Shown: positions 1-7,630 of the stretch, piece by piece | How positions within the stretch are numbered: the first letter of the stretch is position 1 | Layout of the letters: each line of letters begins with the position of its first letter | Assembly (NCBI GenBank): GCA_034436555.1 | Contig: DAOTUU010000048.1 | Span: forward strand, 62,001-126,000 | Reading direction: 5' to 3' | Source: JAFMJV01 sp034436555 | GTDB taxonomy: Bacteria > Chloroflexota > Limnocylindria > Limnocylindrales > CSP1-4 | Length of the DNA: 64,000 bases | Translations under genes and position numbers: made by a program | The notes under the pieces: model-generated | Databases searched by the model: none | What the model was told of the DNA's origin: nothing | What the model saw: only the letters and a program-made list of their open reading frames with translations

Positions 1-1482
1 ATCCGCGCCCGCACCGACCTGCCGGTGCTCGCCTCGATGACGTTCGGGGAGGACCTGGCGGCGATCGATGGCACGACCCCCGAGGGCGCCGCGCGGGCGC
101 TCCTGGGCGCGGAGGTGGACGCGTTCGGGGTCAACTGCGGCGGCGGCCCGGTGGCCTGTCTCGACGCGCTCGGCCGGATGCGCGCCGAGGTCGTCGCGCC
201 GCTGCTCATCATGCCCAATGCGGGCCTGCCGTCGCGCGTGGAGGGCCGCTTCGTGTACGCGGCGGACCCGGCGTACCTGGCGGCGGAGGTCCCCCGATTC
301 CTCGAGGCGGGGGCTCGCCTCGTGGGCGGCTGCTGCGGCACCACCCCGGAGCACATCGCCGCGATGCGCGCGGCGATGGACGCGCAGGCGACGTCCGGCG
401 GTGCCCCGGCGGCGTCCGGCGGTGTTCCGGCGACGTCCGGCGGTGCCCCGGCGGCCCCTGAGCCGCCGTCGCGCGCCGCCGCGGCGACGCGCCCCGACCC
501 GATCGTCGCGGCCTCGCCGGGTCCCGCGGATGCACTGGAGCCCGCGGCGCCGCCGCCCACGGGCCTGGCGCGGCGGCTCGCGGAGGGCCGTTTCGTCATC
601 AGCGTGGAGATCGACCCGCCGCGCTCTGTGCGCCTGGAGCGGACGGTCGAGGCGGCGCGCATCCTCCAGGCTGCCGGGGTGGACGCCGTGAACATCAGCG
701 ACAGCGCGATGGCCCGCGTGCGCATGGGCGCGATGGCGGTGGCCTTCGGCATCCAGCACGACCTGGATCTCGAGTGCGTGGTCCACGTGACCACCCGGGA
801 CCGCAACCTGATGGCGCTCGAGTCGGAGCTGCTGGGCGCTCATGCCCTCGGCGTGCGGGACATCCTCGCGCTCACGGGCGACCCGCCGCGCATCGGTGAC
901 CATCCCACGGGCACCGGCGTGTGGGACACCGATTCCACGGGGCTCATCGCGATCCTGCGGCGTCTGAACCGGGGCGAGGACCAGGCGGGCAAGCCCATCG
1001 GTGCCCCCGCGGGCTTCACCATCGCCTGCGCCCTCGATCCCACTGCGGCGGACCTCGATCGCGAGGTCGAGCGCCTGGCGGGCAAGCTGGACGCCGGGGC
1101 CGACCTGGTCATGACCCAGCCGATCTACGACCGGAGCCAGTGGGAGCGGTTCATGGACCGTGCGGCGGCGCGCTTCGGGGACCGGCTTCCCCGACCGGTG
1201 CTGCTGGGCATCCTGCCGCTCCACTCCAGCCGTCACGCGGAGTTCCTGCATCACGAGGTGCCGGGCATCACCATCCCTGACGCGGTGCGCGCCGCGATGG
1301 CGGCCGCCGGCGAGCGGGGCAGCGAGCTGGGCGCCGAGCTGGCCCTGGAGCTGGTGGCCGGGATGCGCGGGCTCGTGGCGGGCACCTACCTGATGCCCAG
1401 CTTCGGGCGATACGAGCATGCCGCCGACGTGGTGCGCCGGCTCCGCGCGTCCGAGCCCGCCGCGGCCAGGTCGGACGCCTGA
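1..1482 (+). CDS. Bifunctional homocysteine S-methyltransferase / methylenetetrahydrofolate reductase, 5' truncated
   Basis: The reading frame is open from base 1, so the gene begins before the window; 493 codons are visible. The N-terminal part is the end of a Zn-dependent homocysteine methyltransferase barrel: it shows the zinc cysteines as VNCGGGP and the Cys-Cys pair in VGGCCGTTPEH. A linker of 7-residue repeats (SGGAPAA type, from a 21-bp tandem repeat at 388-450) leads into a MetF-type reductase domain starting at GRFVISVEIDPP and running to the C-terminus. The order matches the YitJ-type fusion, in which the reductase makes 5-methyl-THF from methylene-THF using FAD and the methyltransferase makes methionine from homocysteine. 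The protein should be cytoplasmic. It is the last gene of whatever lies upstream; the next gene has its own promoter-like box. Confidence 0.9.
   Translation: MRARTDLPVLASMTFGEDLAAIDGTTPEGAARALLGAEVDAFGVNCGGGPVACLDALGRMRAEVVAPLLIMPNAGLPSRVEGRFVYAADPAYLAAEVPRFLEAGARLVGGCCGTTPEHIAAMRAAMDAQATSGGAPAASGGVPATSGGAPAAPEPPSRAAAATRPDPIVAASPGPADALEPAAPPPTGLARRLAEGRFVISVEIDPPRSVRLERTVEAARILQAAGVDAVNISDSAMARVRMGAMAVAFGIQHDLDLECVVHVTTRDRNLMALESELLGAHALGVRDILALTGDPPRIGDHPTGTGVWDTDSTGLIAILRRLNRGEDQAGKPIGAPAGFTIACALDPTAADLDREVERLAGKLDAGADLVMTQPIYDRSQWERFMDRAAARFGDRLPRPVLLGILPLHSSRHAEFLHHEVPGITIPDAVRAAMAAAGERGSELGAELALELVAGMRGLVAGTYLMPSFGRYEHAADVVRRLRASEPAAARSDA
388..450 (+). repeat. 21-bp in-frame tandem repeat, 3 copies
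   Basis: Three copies of a 21-base unit (388-408, 409-429, 430-450) differ at a few bases and encode the flexible Ala/Ser/Gly/Pro linker between the two enzyme domains. The unit length is a multiple of three, so copy-number change would keep the frame. Confidence 0.85.
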
Positions 1483-1530
1483 GCGACCCGAGGCGGGCGG
1501 CGCCCGGACGCACCGCGCGGGTCCCTGCGG

Positions 1531-1536
1531 TACCCT
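1531..1536 (+). promoter_or_regulatory. TAnnnT box 7 nt before start (leaderless promoter candidate)
   Basis: TACCCT at 1531-1536 is followed by 7 bases and the ATG at 1544, with no Shine-Dalgarno sequence. A transcript starting at the usual distance from a -10 box would begin at or next to the start codon. The same arrangement recurs at many genes in the window. Confidence 0.5.
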
Positions 1537-1543
1537 CCGGCTG

Positions 1544-3862
1544 ATGGCTCGACGATCGGCCCGCATCCCCGGATCGCGCCTCGCGATCCCCGCCATCCTG
1601 GCGTGGACGCTGCTGGCCCTGTTGTCGCTGGCCGTGGGCGCCTCGGCGGCCGGACCACCCTTCGGCGAGCGCCCGCAGGGTCCGGGGGCCCACCTCATCG
1701 ATGATGCGGACGTCATCTCCCGCCAGCCGCAGGCGGCGCTCGATGGATCGCTCCAGGCGCTCCAGGACACCACCGGCACCGACCTCGTGGTGTACCTCCA
1801 GGTCAAGCCCGCGTCACGCTCCGCGGAGGCGGCGAGGGCGGATGCCCAGGCGCTGCTGGAGGCCTGGACCGTGGGCGGGCCCGAGGGGAACGGCGCGGTG
1901 CTCATGCTGGACTTCGACCGGCAGACCCAGCGCGCCGTCGCGGGCATCGCAGCGGGGGCCGCGCTCGCGGACCGGGTGGGCCAGGGGACGCTCGATTCGG
2001 TGGTCGCCGACACCATGTCGGGGTCCCTCGCGGAGGGTGCCTGGCTGCCCGCCCTCACCCAGGGGATCGTGGCCCTGTCGTCGCGCCTCGGCGCGCCGGC
2101 TCCGGCCACCCCCGGCCCGGCCGACACCCCGCCGCCGGCGTCGACTCCGGAGCCCGGCGCCACGCCCACGCCCCGACCGACGCCGGGAGCCACGTTCGAC
2201 CCCGCGCTCGTGCCGGACCTGGGGCCGGCGCCCGCACCCGGTCCGCCCTGGCCCGCGCCCCTCCCGGGCAATCGCGTCTACGACCACGCGGCTGTCCTCG
2301 CCGACGAGACGATCGTGGCCCTCAACCAGGCCATCGGGCGCATCGACGCGAGGACCGGCGCACAGATCGTCGTCTACACCCAGGTCAAGCCCTCGAGCGC
2401 GGACTCGCCGATCGCCGCGGAGGCCGACGCGCGCTCGCTCATGGATGCATGGGGCGTGGGTCGGAAGGGCATCGACGACGGTCTCGTGATCCTGTTCGAC
2501 CTGGACGAATCGCGCTGTCACGGGCAGGTCCAGCTCTATGCCGGGCCCGGGTACCGCGCGTCGTACCTCACCAACGAGGATCGCCAGCGCATCTTCGAGC
2601 AGGACATGACCCCCCACCTTCGGGCGTGCGACTTCGACTCCGCGATGCTCGCCGCGATGGAGGCGATCGAGGCGAACGCGACAGCCGAGCGCGCCGGGGC
2701 GCTCCAGCTGGCGCGCCAGGTCGATGCCGCGACCGGGCTCGTGGTGGCCCCGCTGGTCGTCCTCGGCCTGCTCGCCTGGGCAGGCTGGAGCTGGCTGCGG
2801 TACGGCAAGGATCCCGAGTCCCTGGATGACCCCTCGATGCTCATGCCCGCGCCGCCGCCCGCCCTCTCTCCCGCGGCGGCCGCGGTGGTGTTGGACGGCC
2901 GAGCCACGCGACACGCGTTGACCACCGCGATGGTGGACCTCGCCGCGCGCGGGGAGCTCCGATTCCGGGAGGCGCCCCATGGGACGACCGGGAGGCTGAC
3001 CATCGACGTGCTCACGCCCGATGTCGCGGACGCGCGCGTCGCGAGGGCGCGCCGCGAACCCCTGGGCGACGCGGAGCGGTTCGCGCTGGAGCGGCTCCAG
3101 GGTCTCGCGGATGCGGGCGGCGCCATCGACTCCGTCCGACTGCTGGATTTCGGCAAGCACGAGGACGGATTCCAGGACCGCCTGGAGCAGCATGTGACGA
3201 GCGCGGGCTGGTATCGCGAGCCGCCCGAGCGGTCCACCGACCGATGGACGTTCCGCGCCATGGGCGTGCTCATCCTCGGTGTCATCGCGCTGGTCATCGG
3301 CTGGAACCTGCCCAGCAACGGCCTGACCCTGCTGGGGGCGGGGCTCATCATCGCGGCCATCGGGATGGCCATCCTGGCGCGCGCCATGCCCCAGCGGACG
3401 ATGCAGGGCGCGTTGGTCCATTCCTGGCTCGCGGCATACCGACGCACGCTCTCCAAGACACTCGAGGCATCGCGCTCGATGGACCAGGTGGTGGCATCCC
3501 GCGCCGTGCCCTGGCTCGAGACCCCCGATCAGGCCGTCGTGTGGGGATATGCGCTCGGCCTCCATGAGGCGGTGGAGGATGTCCTCGCCAGGACCGTGGA
3601 GGTGGCCGGGACCCGGGCTGGCGCGGGTGCCTACCTGCCCGCCTGGTATGTGTCGTCGGGATGGTCGGGGGACGCAGCAGGTGCGGGCCGCGCCGGGGGC
3701 TCGTCGGGGCTGTTCTCCTCGTCGTCGCTGCCCGACTTCGCGGCGATGGGTGCCGCCCTCACGACGATCGGATCGTCGCCCTCCTCATCGGGGTCGGGTG
3801 GCGGCGGGTTCGGTGGCGGCGGATCGGGCGGTGGCGGCGGAGGAGCCGGCGGCGGCTTCTGA
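1544..3862 (+). CDS. Membrane protein with two TPM domains, DUF2207-like region and Gly-rich tail
   Basis: A 772-aa protein. The start at 1544 is chosen because a signal peptide (Arg-rich head, then ILAWTLLALLSLAVGA) follows directly and a TAnnnT box lies 7 nt upstream; the frame extends further up only into the previous gene. Two TPM-type domains follow, about residues 45-165 and 245-385, each with an Asp-Asp/His-Ala entry, a T(G)TxLVVYLQVKP-like strand and an acidic LMLDFD or ILFDLD segment. They are separated by a Pro/Thr linker. A transmembrane helix (LVVAPLVVLGLLAWAGWSW) precedes a DUF2207-like cytoplasmic region with two more helices, and the protein ends in Ser/Gly repeats. The family resembles YgcG/TPM proteins linked to envelope homeostasis; the exact role is unknown. 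Two TPM domains are more than the usual one. Confidence 0.75.
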   Translation: MARRSARIPGSRLAIPAILAWTLLALLSLAVGASAAGPPFGERPQGPGAHLIDDADVISRQPQAALDGSLQALQDTTGTDLVVYLQVKPASRSAEAARADAQALLEAWTVGGPEGNGAVLMLDFDRQTQRAVAGIAAGAALADRVGQGTLDSVVADTMSGSLAEGAWLPALTQGIVALSSRLGAPAPATPGPADTPPPASTPEPGATPTPRPTPGATFDPALVPDLGPAPAPGPPWPAPLPGNRVYDHAAVLADETIVALNQAIGRIDARTGAQIVVYTQVKPSSADSPIAAEADARSLMDAWGVGRKGIDDGLVILFDLDESRCHGQVQLYAGPGYRASYLTNEDRQRIFEQDMTPHLRACDFDSAMLAAMEAIEANATAERAGALQLARQVDAATGLVVAPLVVLGLLAWAGWSWLRYGKDPESLDDPSMLMPAPPPALSPAAAAVVLDGRATRHALTTAMVDLAARGELRFREAPHGTTGRLTIDVLTPDVADARVARARREPLGDAERFALERLQGLADAGGAIDSVRLLDFGKHEDGFQDRLEQHVTSAGWYREPPERSTDRWTFRAMGVLILGVIALVIGWNLPSNGLTLLGAGLIIAAIGMAILARAMPQRTMQGALVHSWLAAYRRTLSKTLEASRSMDQVVASRAVPWLETPDQAVVWGYALGLHEAVEDVLARTVEVAGTRAGAGAYLPAWYVSSGWSGDAAGAGRAGGSSGLFSSSSLPDFAAMGAALTTIGSSPSSSGSGGGGFGGGGSGGGGGGAGGGF

Positions 3863-3926
3863 CGGGCTCGGCCGCGGTCTCCGACGGGCTCGGCGGCGGT
3901 CTCTGAAGGGTTCGGCCGCGGCTCGG
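3861..3926 (+). repeat. 22-bp tandem repeat, 3 copies, overlapping the stop codon
   Basis: Imperfect 22-base copies lie at 3861-3882, 3883-3904 and 3905-3926. The first copy starts inside the TGA stop (3860-3862) of the TPM gene, and each copy opens with GACGGG or GAAGGG. Confidence 0.75.
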
Positions 3927-4081
3927 GTCGGTCCCGCCTGGGCTCCAGGGCGACGGCGCGACGGGCGCGGGCGCGTCAACGCGGGCGTGTGGCGGACCCG
4001 GGAGGCCGAGATCGATCCCCGCTGTCCGCCTGGACGTCGGGCAGCGGCGAAGCCCGACGGTCGGCGACACACGACCCAAGA

Positions 4082-4104
4082 ATCGTGTTGACTGTCAACA
4101 CGAT
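4082..4104. promoter_or_regulatory. Perfect 11-1-11 palindrome, probable repressor operator
   Basis: The arms ATCGTGTTGAC (4082-4092) and GTCAACACGAT (4094-4104) are exact reverse complements around a single T. The palindrome covers the -35 hexamer of the promoter for the ABC operon, so a bound dimer should block RNA polymerase. The size and GTTGAC/GTCAAC core resemble GntR/FadR-type operators, but no regulator gene is adjacent. Confidence 0.65.
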
Positions 4105-4116
4105 CACTGCTATCGT
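4088..4116 (+). promoter_or_regulatory. Sigma-70-like promoter of the ABC importer operon
   Basis: TTGACT (4088-4093) and TATCGT (4111-4116) are separated by 17 bases, matching the housekeeping consensus at 5 of 6 and 4 of 6 positions. The -35 lies inside the 23-bp palindrome. Confidence 0.55.
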
Positions 4117-4238
4117 GCCTTCATCCTCTTCCGCCGGTCGGTCAGGAGCGGAGCCATACCCGTGCCCGGGCGGAGTCCTCGGGGGCGGCGCTCCTGGGCG
4201 GCGACCATGCACCGGGCCGAATCGTGGAGGTGAACGGG

Positions 4239-5084
4239 GTGGATTCCGCGGCAGGTGACGTCGCGTCCCGACATCACGTCGGGGCGCAGGCCGAACGCCC
4301 GACCACGATCATCGAGGCGCACGACGTGAACATGGTGTTCACGAAGGGCAACAGCTCGACGCACGTGCTGGACGATGTCTCGCTGTCCATCCGGCCGGGG
4401 CGCTTCGTCTCGCTGCTCGGTCCGTCGGGCTGCGGCAAGAGCACCCTGCTCAAGATCCTGGGTGGCCTCCTGGAGCCCACGTCGGGTGACGTGCGGGTCT
4501 CGGGTCGTCCGGCGGTGGAGGCCGTGCAGCATCGCGAGGTCGGCATCGTGTTCCAGCAGCCGGTCCTCCTGCCGTGGAAGAGCGCGCTCAAGAACGTCAC
4601 GTTCCTGCGCGATCTGATCGATGGCCGCTCCGCGCGAGGCCAGAATACGGCCCGCGCCCGGGAGCTGCTGAATCTGGTCGGCCTGGGTCACGCCGGCGCC
4701 CGCCTGCCGTCCGAGCTGTCGGGAGGCATGGCACAGCGGGTGGCGATCGCACGGGCGCTCGCGCTCGATCCCAAGATCCTGCTGATGGATGAGCCATTCG
4801 GTGCACTGGACGAGATCACCCGGATGCGCATGAACCTGAGCCTGCTGGACATCTGGTCGCGGCTCCAGAAGACGGTCCTGTTCGTGACCCACTCCATCGC
4901 CGAGGCCATCTTCCTGTCCGACGAGGTCTACGTCATGGAGGCACATCCGGGCCGGATCCGCGAGCGCCTGGAGGTCGATCTGCCACGTCCGCGGACCACG
5001 GACACGCCGGACGACCCTCGCTTCAACCAGCTCGCCAGCCACCTGCGCCACCTGCTCGTCGAGCGAGCGGAGGACGAGCGATGA
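4239..5084 (+). CDS. ABC transporter ATP-binding protein, NitT/TauT (SsuB/TauB) family
   Basis: A 281-aa nucleotide-binding subunit that would drive import of a small nitrogen-, sulfur- or vitamin-related solute. It shows Walker A GPSGCGKST (about residue 60), the Q-loop in FQQPVLLPW, signature LSGGMAQR (about 160), Walker B ILLMDEP and the switch His in VTHS. GTG codons in frame at 4224, 4230 and 4239 could each start the protein. I chose 4239 because GGAGG at 4226-4230 lies 8 nt before it. It overlaps the permease gene by ATGA. The promoter is covered by a palindrome, so the operon is probably repressor-controlled. Confidence 0.9.
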   Translation: MDSAAGDVASRHHVGAQAERPTTIIEAHDVNMVFTKGNSSTHVLDDVSLSIRPGRFVSLLGPSGCGKSTLLKILGGLLEPTSGDVRVSGRPAVEAVQHREVGIVFQQPVLLPWKSALKNVTFLRDLIDGRSARGQNTARARELLNLVGLGHAGARLPSELSGGMAQRVAIARALALDPKILLMDEPFGALDEITRMRMNLSLLDIWSRLQKTVLFVTHSIAEAIFLSDEVYVMEAHPGRIRERLEVDLPRPRTTDTPDDPRFNQLASHLRHLLVERAEDER

Positions 5085-5932
5085 CCGCGGGAGGCACCGG
5101 CCCCGCCCCGACGAAGGTCGGCCCGGGCGGGCGTTCGACGGGTCGCTGGCTCGGAGGCGCCGACCGCCGCGTGCGGGCCATCCTGCCGGCGCTCGCGCTG
5201 ACCGTCGTCATCGTGGTCCTGTGGGAGCTGCTGCTGCCCGCGCTGGGCATCTCCCGGTTCATGGTCGCCCAGCCGAGCCAGATCGCCGGGTCGCTCAACA
5301 GGTATGCGGAACTGTTCGTGTCCGCGGCGCTCACCACGAGCGCGGAGATCCTGTGGGGGTTCCTGCTGAGCGTCGCGGTGGGCGTGTCCCTGGCGCTGCT
5401 GCTCACCTGGTTCGACACGCTCGCGAGCGCGGTCTTCCCCATCGTGGTGGCGCTGCAGATCGTGCCCAAGGTGGCGCTCGCACCGCTGCTCGTCTTGTGG
5501 TTCGGGTTCGGCGACCTGCCCAAGATCCTGCTGATCATGCTCATCGCGTTCTTTCCCATCACCCTGAACATGCGGACCGGTCTGAACTCGGTCAGCCCGG
5601 ACCTGCGCCTGCTGATGCGCTCGGTCGGCGCGTCCAAGTCCCAGGTCGTCACGCGGGTGCAGATCCCGACGTCGCTCCCCTATCTCTTCGCGGGCCTGCG
5701 GATCGCCATCACGCTCTCGGTGATCGGCGCCGTGGTCGCCGAGTTCGCGGGTGCCAACCAGGGCCTCGGGTTCCTCATCCAGTACGCCTCGACGCAGCTG
5801 GACACGCCGCTGCTGTTCGGAGGCCTGGTGGTCATCTCGGTGATCGGCTTCGTCTTCTACTACGGCCTGGCCGTGGTCGAGCGGATCGTGAACCACTGGT
5901 ACCCGTTCCTGGAGGTGCGCGCGAAGTCCTGA
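5081..5932 (+). CDS. ABC transporter permease, NitT/TauT (SsuC/TauC) family
   Basis: A 283-aa inner-membrane subunit of the same importer. After a Gly/Pro-rich cytoplasmic head there are about six hydrophobic helices, and the EAA-like cytoplasmic loop that contacts the ATPase is visible around MRSVGASKSQVVTRVQIPTSLPYLFAGLRIA. The start ATG overlaps the stop of the ATPase gene, which implies coupled translation. A short hairpin follows before the binding-protein gene. Confidence 0.9.
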   Translation: MTAGGTGPAPTKVGPGGRSTGRWLGGADRRVRAILPALALTVVIVVLWELLLPALGISRFMVAQPSQIAGSLNRYAELFVSAALTTSAEILWGFLLSVAVGVSLALLLTWFDTLASAVFPIVVALQIVPKVALAPLLVLWFGFGDLPKILLIMLIAFFPITLNMRTGLNSVSPDLRLLMRSVGASKSQVVTRVQIPTSLPYLFAGLRIAITLSVIGAVVAEFAGANQGLGFLIQYASTQLDTPLLFGGLVVISVIGFVFYYGLAVVERIVNHWYPFLEVRAKS

Positions 5933-5947
5933 TCGCGATCCTCTGGA

Positions 5948-5962
5948 CCGGCCGCTGGCCGG
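5948..5962 (+). terminator. Intergenic hairpin between permease and binding-protein genes
   Basis: CCGGCC (5948-5953) and GGCCGG (5957-5962) form a perfect 6-bp stem with a 3-base loop. There is no T-tract. In an operon this position more often marks a processing, attenuation or mRNA-stability element than a full terminator, and could let the binding protein be expressed at a different level. Confidence 0.4.
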
Positions 5963-5997
5963 CGACACCCAAGCGTTCCAACCGTCAAGGAGGCGAC

Positions 5998-7053
5998 ATG
6001 CTCAGAGACAGGCGACTCATCCTCGGTCCGGTCGTGGCCGCGCTGGCCATGGTGGCGACGCTCGGTCCCGCAGGGACGATCGGCGCATCGCCCGATCCAT
6101 CCGTGCCTGCGACGCTGACACCCGTCAAGGTGCAGCTGGACTACGTCCTGCGGGGCAACCACGCACCCTTCTTCGTGGGCAAGGAGAAGGGCTTCTTCGC
6201 CAAGCACGGCATCGATGTCACGAGCATCGAGCAGGGCAAGGGCTCCGGTCCGGGCATGCAGCTGGTGGGTGCGGACCAGGCCGACTTCGGCTTCGGAGAC
6301 CTGCCCACCCTGGTGGTGGCGCGATCGCAGGAGATTCCCGTGGTCGCCCTGGCGGCCGTGAACCAGAAGAGCCCGCTGTCCCTGTGCACGCTCAAGGACA
6401 AGCACGTCCTGACGTCGCTGGCGGACCTGGAGGGCCTCAGGGTCGGCCTCCAGTCCAGCGGGTCGACCTACGTGTTCTACCAGGCGATCACGGCGGCGAA
6501 CGGCGTGGACCGCTCCAAGGTCACGGAGCTGCCCGTCACCCCGCCCTATGAGAACTACCTGCTGCAGGGGCAGGTCGACGTGATCATGTGCTACGTGGAT
6601 GCCGAGGTCCCGGAGCTCCGCGCCAAGGCGGCGGATCACGGCGAGCTGGCCATCCTGCGCGGCCCGGACGTCGGCTATGACGTCTTCGGCTCCGGAATGT
6701 ACACCTCGGAGCGGATGATCAACGAGCATCCCGATGCCGTGGCCGGATTCACGGCCGGGTACCTCGAGGCGCTCCAGTGGGTGATCGACAACCCCGCGGA
6801 GGCAGCTGCCATCGTCGCGGCCGCGAGCCCGCTCACGGCGGACAAGGCACCCATCTTCCTGGAGCAGATCCAGGCGGACATCGACGAGACGTTCACGGAC
6901 GAGACGACCGATGCGCACGGGCTGGGCTACATGGACCCCGAGAAGTGGGTCAAGACGAAGGCCGTGCTCGAGAGCCAGGGGCTGCTGAAGTCGGACGTGC
7001 CCGTCGAGAGCGTGTTCGACGGCTCCTTCCAGGCGGCGGCGGCGGGGCAGTGA
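5998..7053 (+). CDS. ABC transporter substrate-binding protein, NMT1/THI5-like (SsuA/TauA type)
   Basis: A 351-aa exported binding protein. AAGGAGG at 5987-5993 and a signal peptide (RRLILGPVVAALAMVATLGPAG) fix the start at 5998; the frame is open for hundreds of bases upstream but only as a shadow of the permease. The mature part has NMT1-like features: VQLDYVLRGNHAPFFVGKEKGFFAKHGIDV, then GADQADFGFGDLPTLVVAR and LEGLRVGLQSSGSTYVFY. It would capture the solute outside the membrane and deliver it to the permease. The NMT1/THI5 group includes binders of sulfonates, nitrate, aromatic acids and thiamine precursors, and nothing here decides between them. Confidence 0.88.
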   Translation: MLRDRRLILGPVVAALAMVATLGPAGTIGASPDPSVPATLTPVKVQLDYVLRGNHAPFFVGKEKGFFAKHGIDVTSIEQGKGSGPGMQLVGADQADFGFGDLPTLVVARSQEIPVVALAAVNQKSPLSLCTLKDKHVLTSLADLEGLRVGLQSSGSTYVFYQAITAANGVDRSKVTELPVTPPYENYLLQGQVDVIMCYVDAEVPELRAKAADHGELAILRGPDVGYDVFGSGMYTSERMINEHPDAVAGFTAGYLEALQWVIDNPAEAAAIVAAASPLTADKAPIFLEQIQADIDETFTDETTDAHGLGYMDPEKWVKTKAVLESQGLLKSDVPVESVFDGSFQAAAAGQ

Positions 7054-7057
7054 GGCG

Positions 7058-7087
7058 CGCCCGGCCCGTCGCCCGGCGGGCCGGGTG
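7058..7087 (+). terminator. GC-rich hairpin after the ABC operon
   Basis: CCCGGCCCG (7060-7068) pairs with CGGGCCGGG (7077-7085) over an 8-base loop, extended by one G-T and one C-G pair. It starts 5 bases after the stop codon at 7053. No U-tract follows. Confidence 0.5.
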
Positions 7088-7201
7088 ACTCCGGGCATGG
7101 ATGGTCGATCGGGGTCGGGCTGCTGCGTGCCGCCCCGATCGGTCCTCCGGCCCACTGATGGCGGCCGGACGATGGCCCGTCACGGCCGCTAGACTCTGCC
7201 C

Positions 7202-7531
7202 ATGGGTGCCGTCGAGACCATGGAGGACTTCTTCACGCGGTTGAACGCGGGAGACCGCGCGGGCGCCGTGCGGCTGTTCGATGAGAAGGCGGAGATGCGC
7301 GTCCACGTCCAGGGGAACTCCCGCCTGCTGCGGGGATCGGAGCAGGTCGGCGGATGGTTCCTGCGCGCGGACAAGGGGCTCCGGATGATCCCCGGGGATG
7401 TCCGCGAGACCGGCAACACGTACGAGGCGGACCTGGTCGTGGTCCGGCCGGGGGCGCCGTCGCAGCATCTGGACGCCACGTTCCGGGTGGAGGCCGGCAA
7501 GATCACCGCCATCAACCTCGCCCCCCGCTAG
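7202..7531 (+). CDS. Small NTF2/SnoaL-like domain protein
   Basis: A 109-aa protein with the pattern of the NTF2-like cone fold: an N-terminal helix (METMEDFFTRLN-like), an Ala/Asp-rich turn (AGDRAGAVRLFDEKAEMRVHV), a GSEQVGGWF helix and three C-terminal strands ending VEAGKITAINLAPR. Members are enzymes (SnoaL cyclases, limonene-epoxide-hydrolase types) or ligand-binding proteins, and no catalytic residue set is clear here. TAGACT at 7190-7195 lies 6 nt before the ATG with no ribosome binding site, suggesting a leaderless mRNA. It is convergent with the LysM gene. Confidence 0.65.
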   Translation: MGAVETMEDFFTRLNAGDRAGAVRLFDEKAEMRVHVQGNSRLLRGSEQVGGWFLRADKGLRMIPGDVRETGNTYEADLVVVRPGAPSQHLDATFRVEAGKITAINLAPR

Positions 7532-7630
7532 CGCGGCGGACACGCCTCAGGAGGCCGTGTCAGCCCCTGGTCGGCCGGGTCTGCGACACCCGCCGACGGA
7601 CGACCCTCCGCCGCCCGGGTCCGCCGCCGG

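Larger units (their letters stand above)
3863..4238. other. 376-base intergenic region: repeats, then operator/promoter
   Basis: After the 22-bp repeats this stretch is G+C-rich and shows no convincing gene until about 4080, where an A+T-richer island holds the palindrome and promoter described separately. The 120 or so bases between the promoter and the ABC gene would form an untranslated leader; I see no recognisable riboswitch in it. Confidence 0.6.

Noticed and set aside
1814..3565. 583-aa ORF on the minus strand
   Set aside because: It is antisense to the TPM protein gene and its composition is the usual high-G+C shadow (Arg/Gly/His-rich, no hydrophobic pattern).
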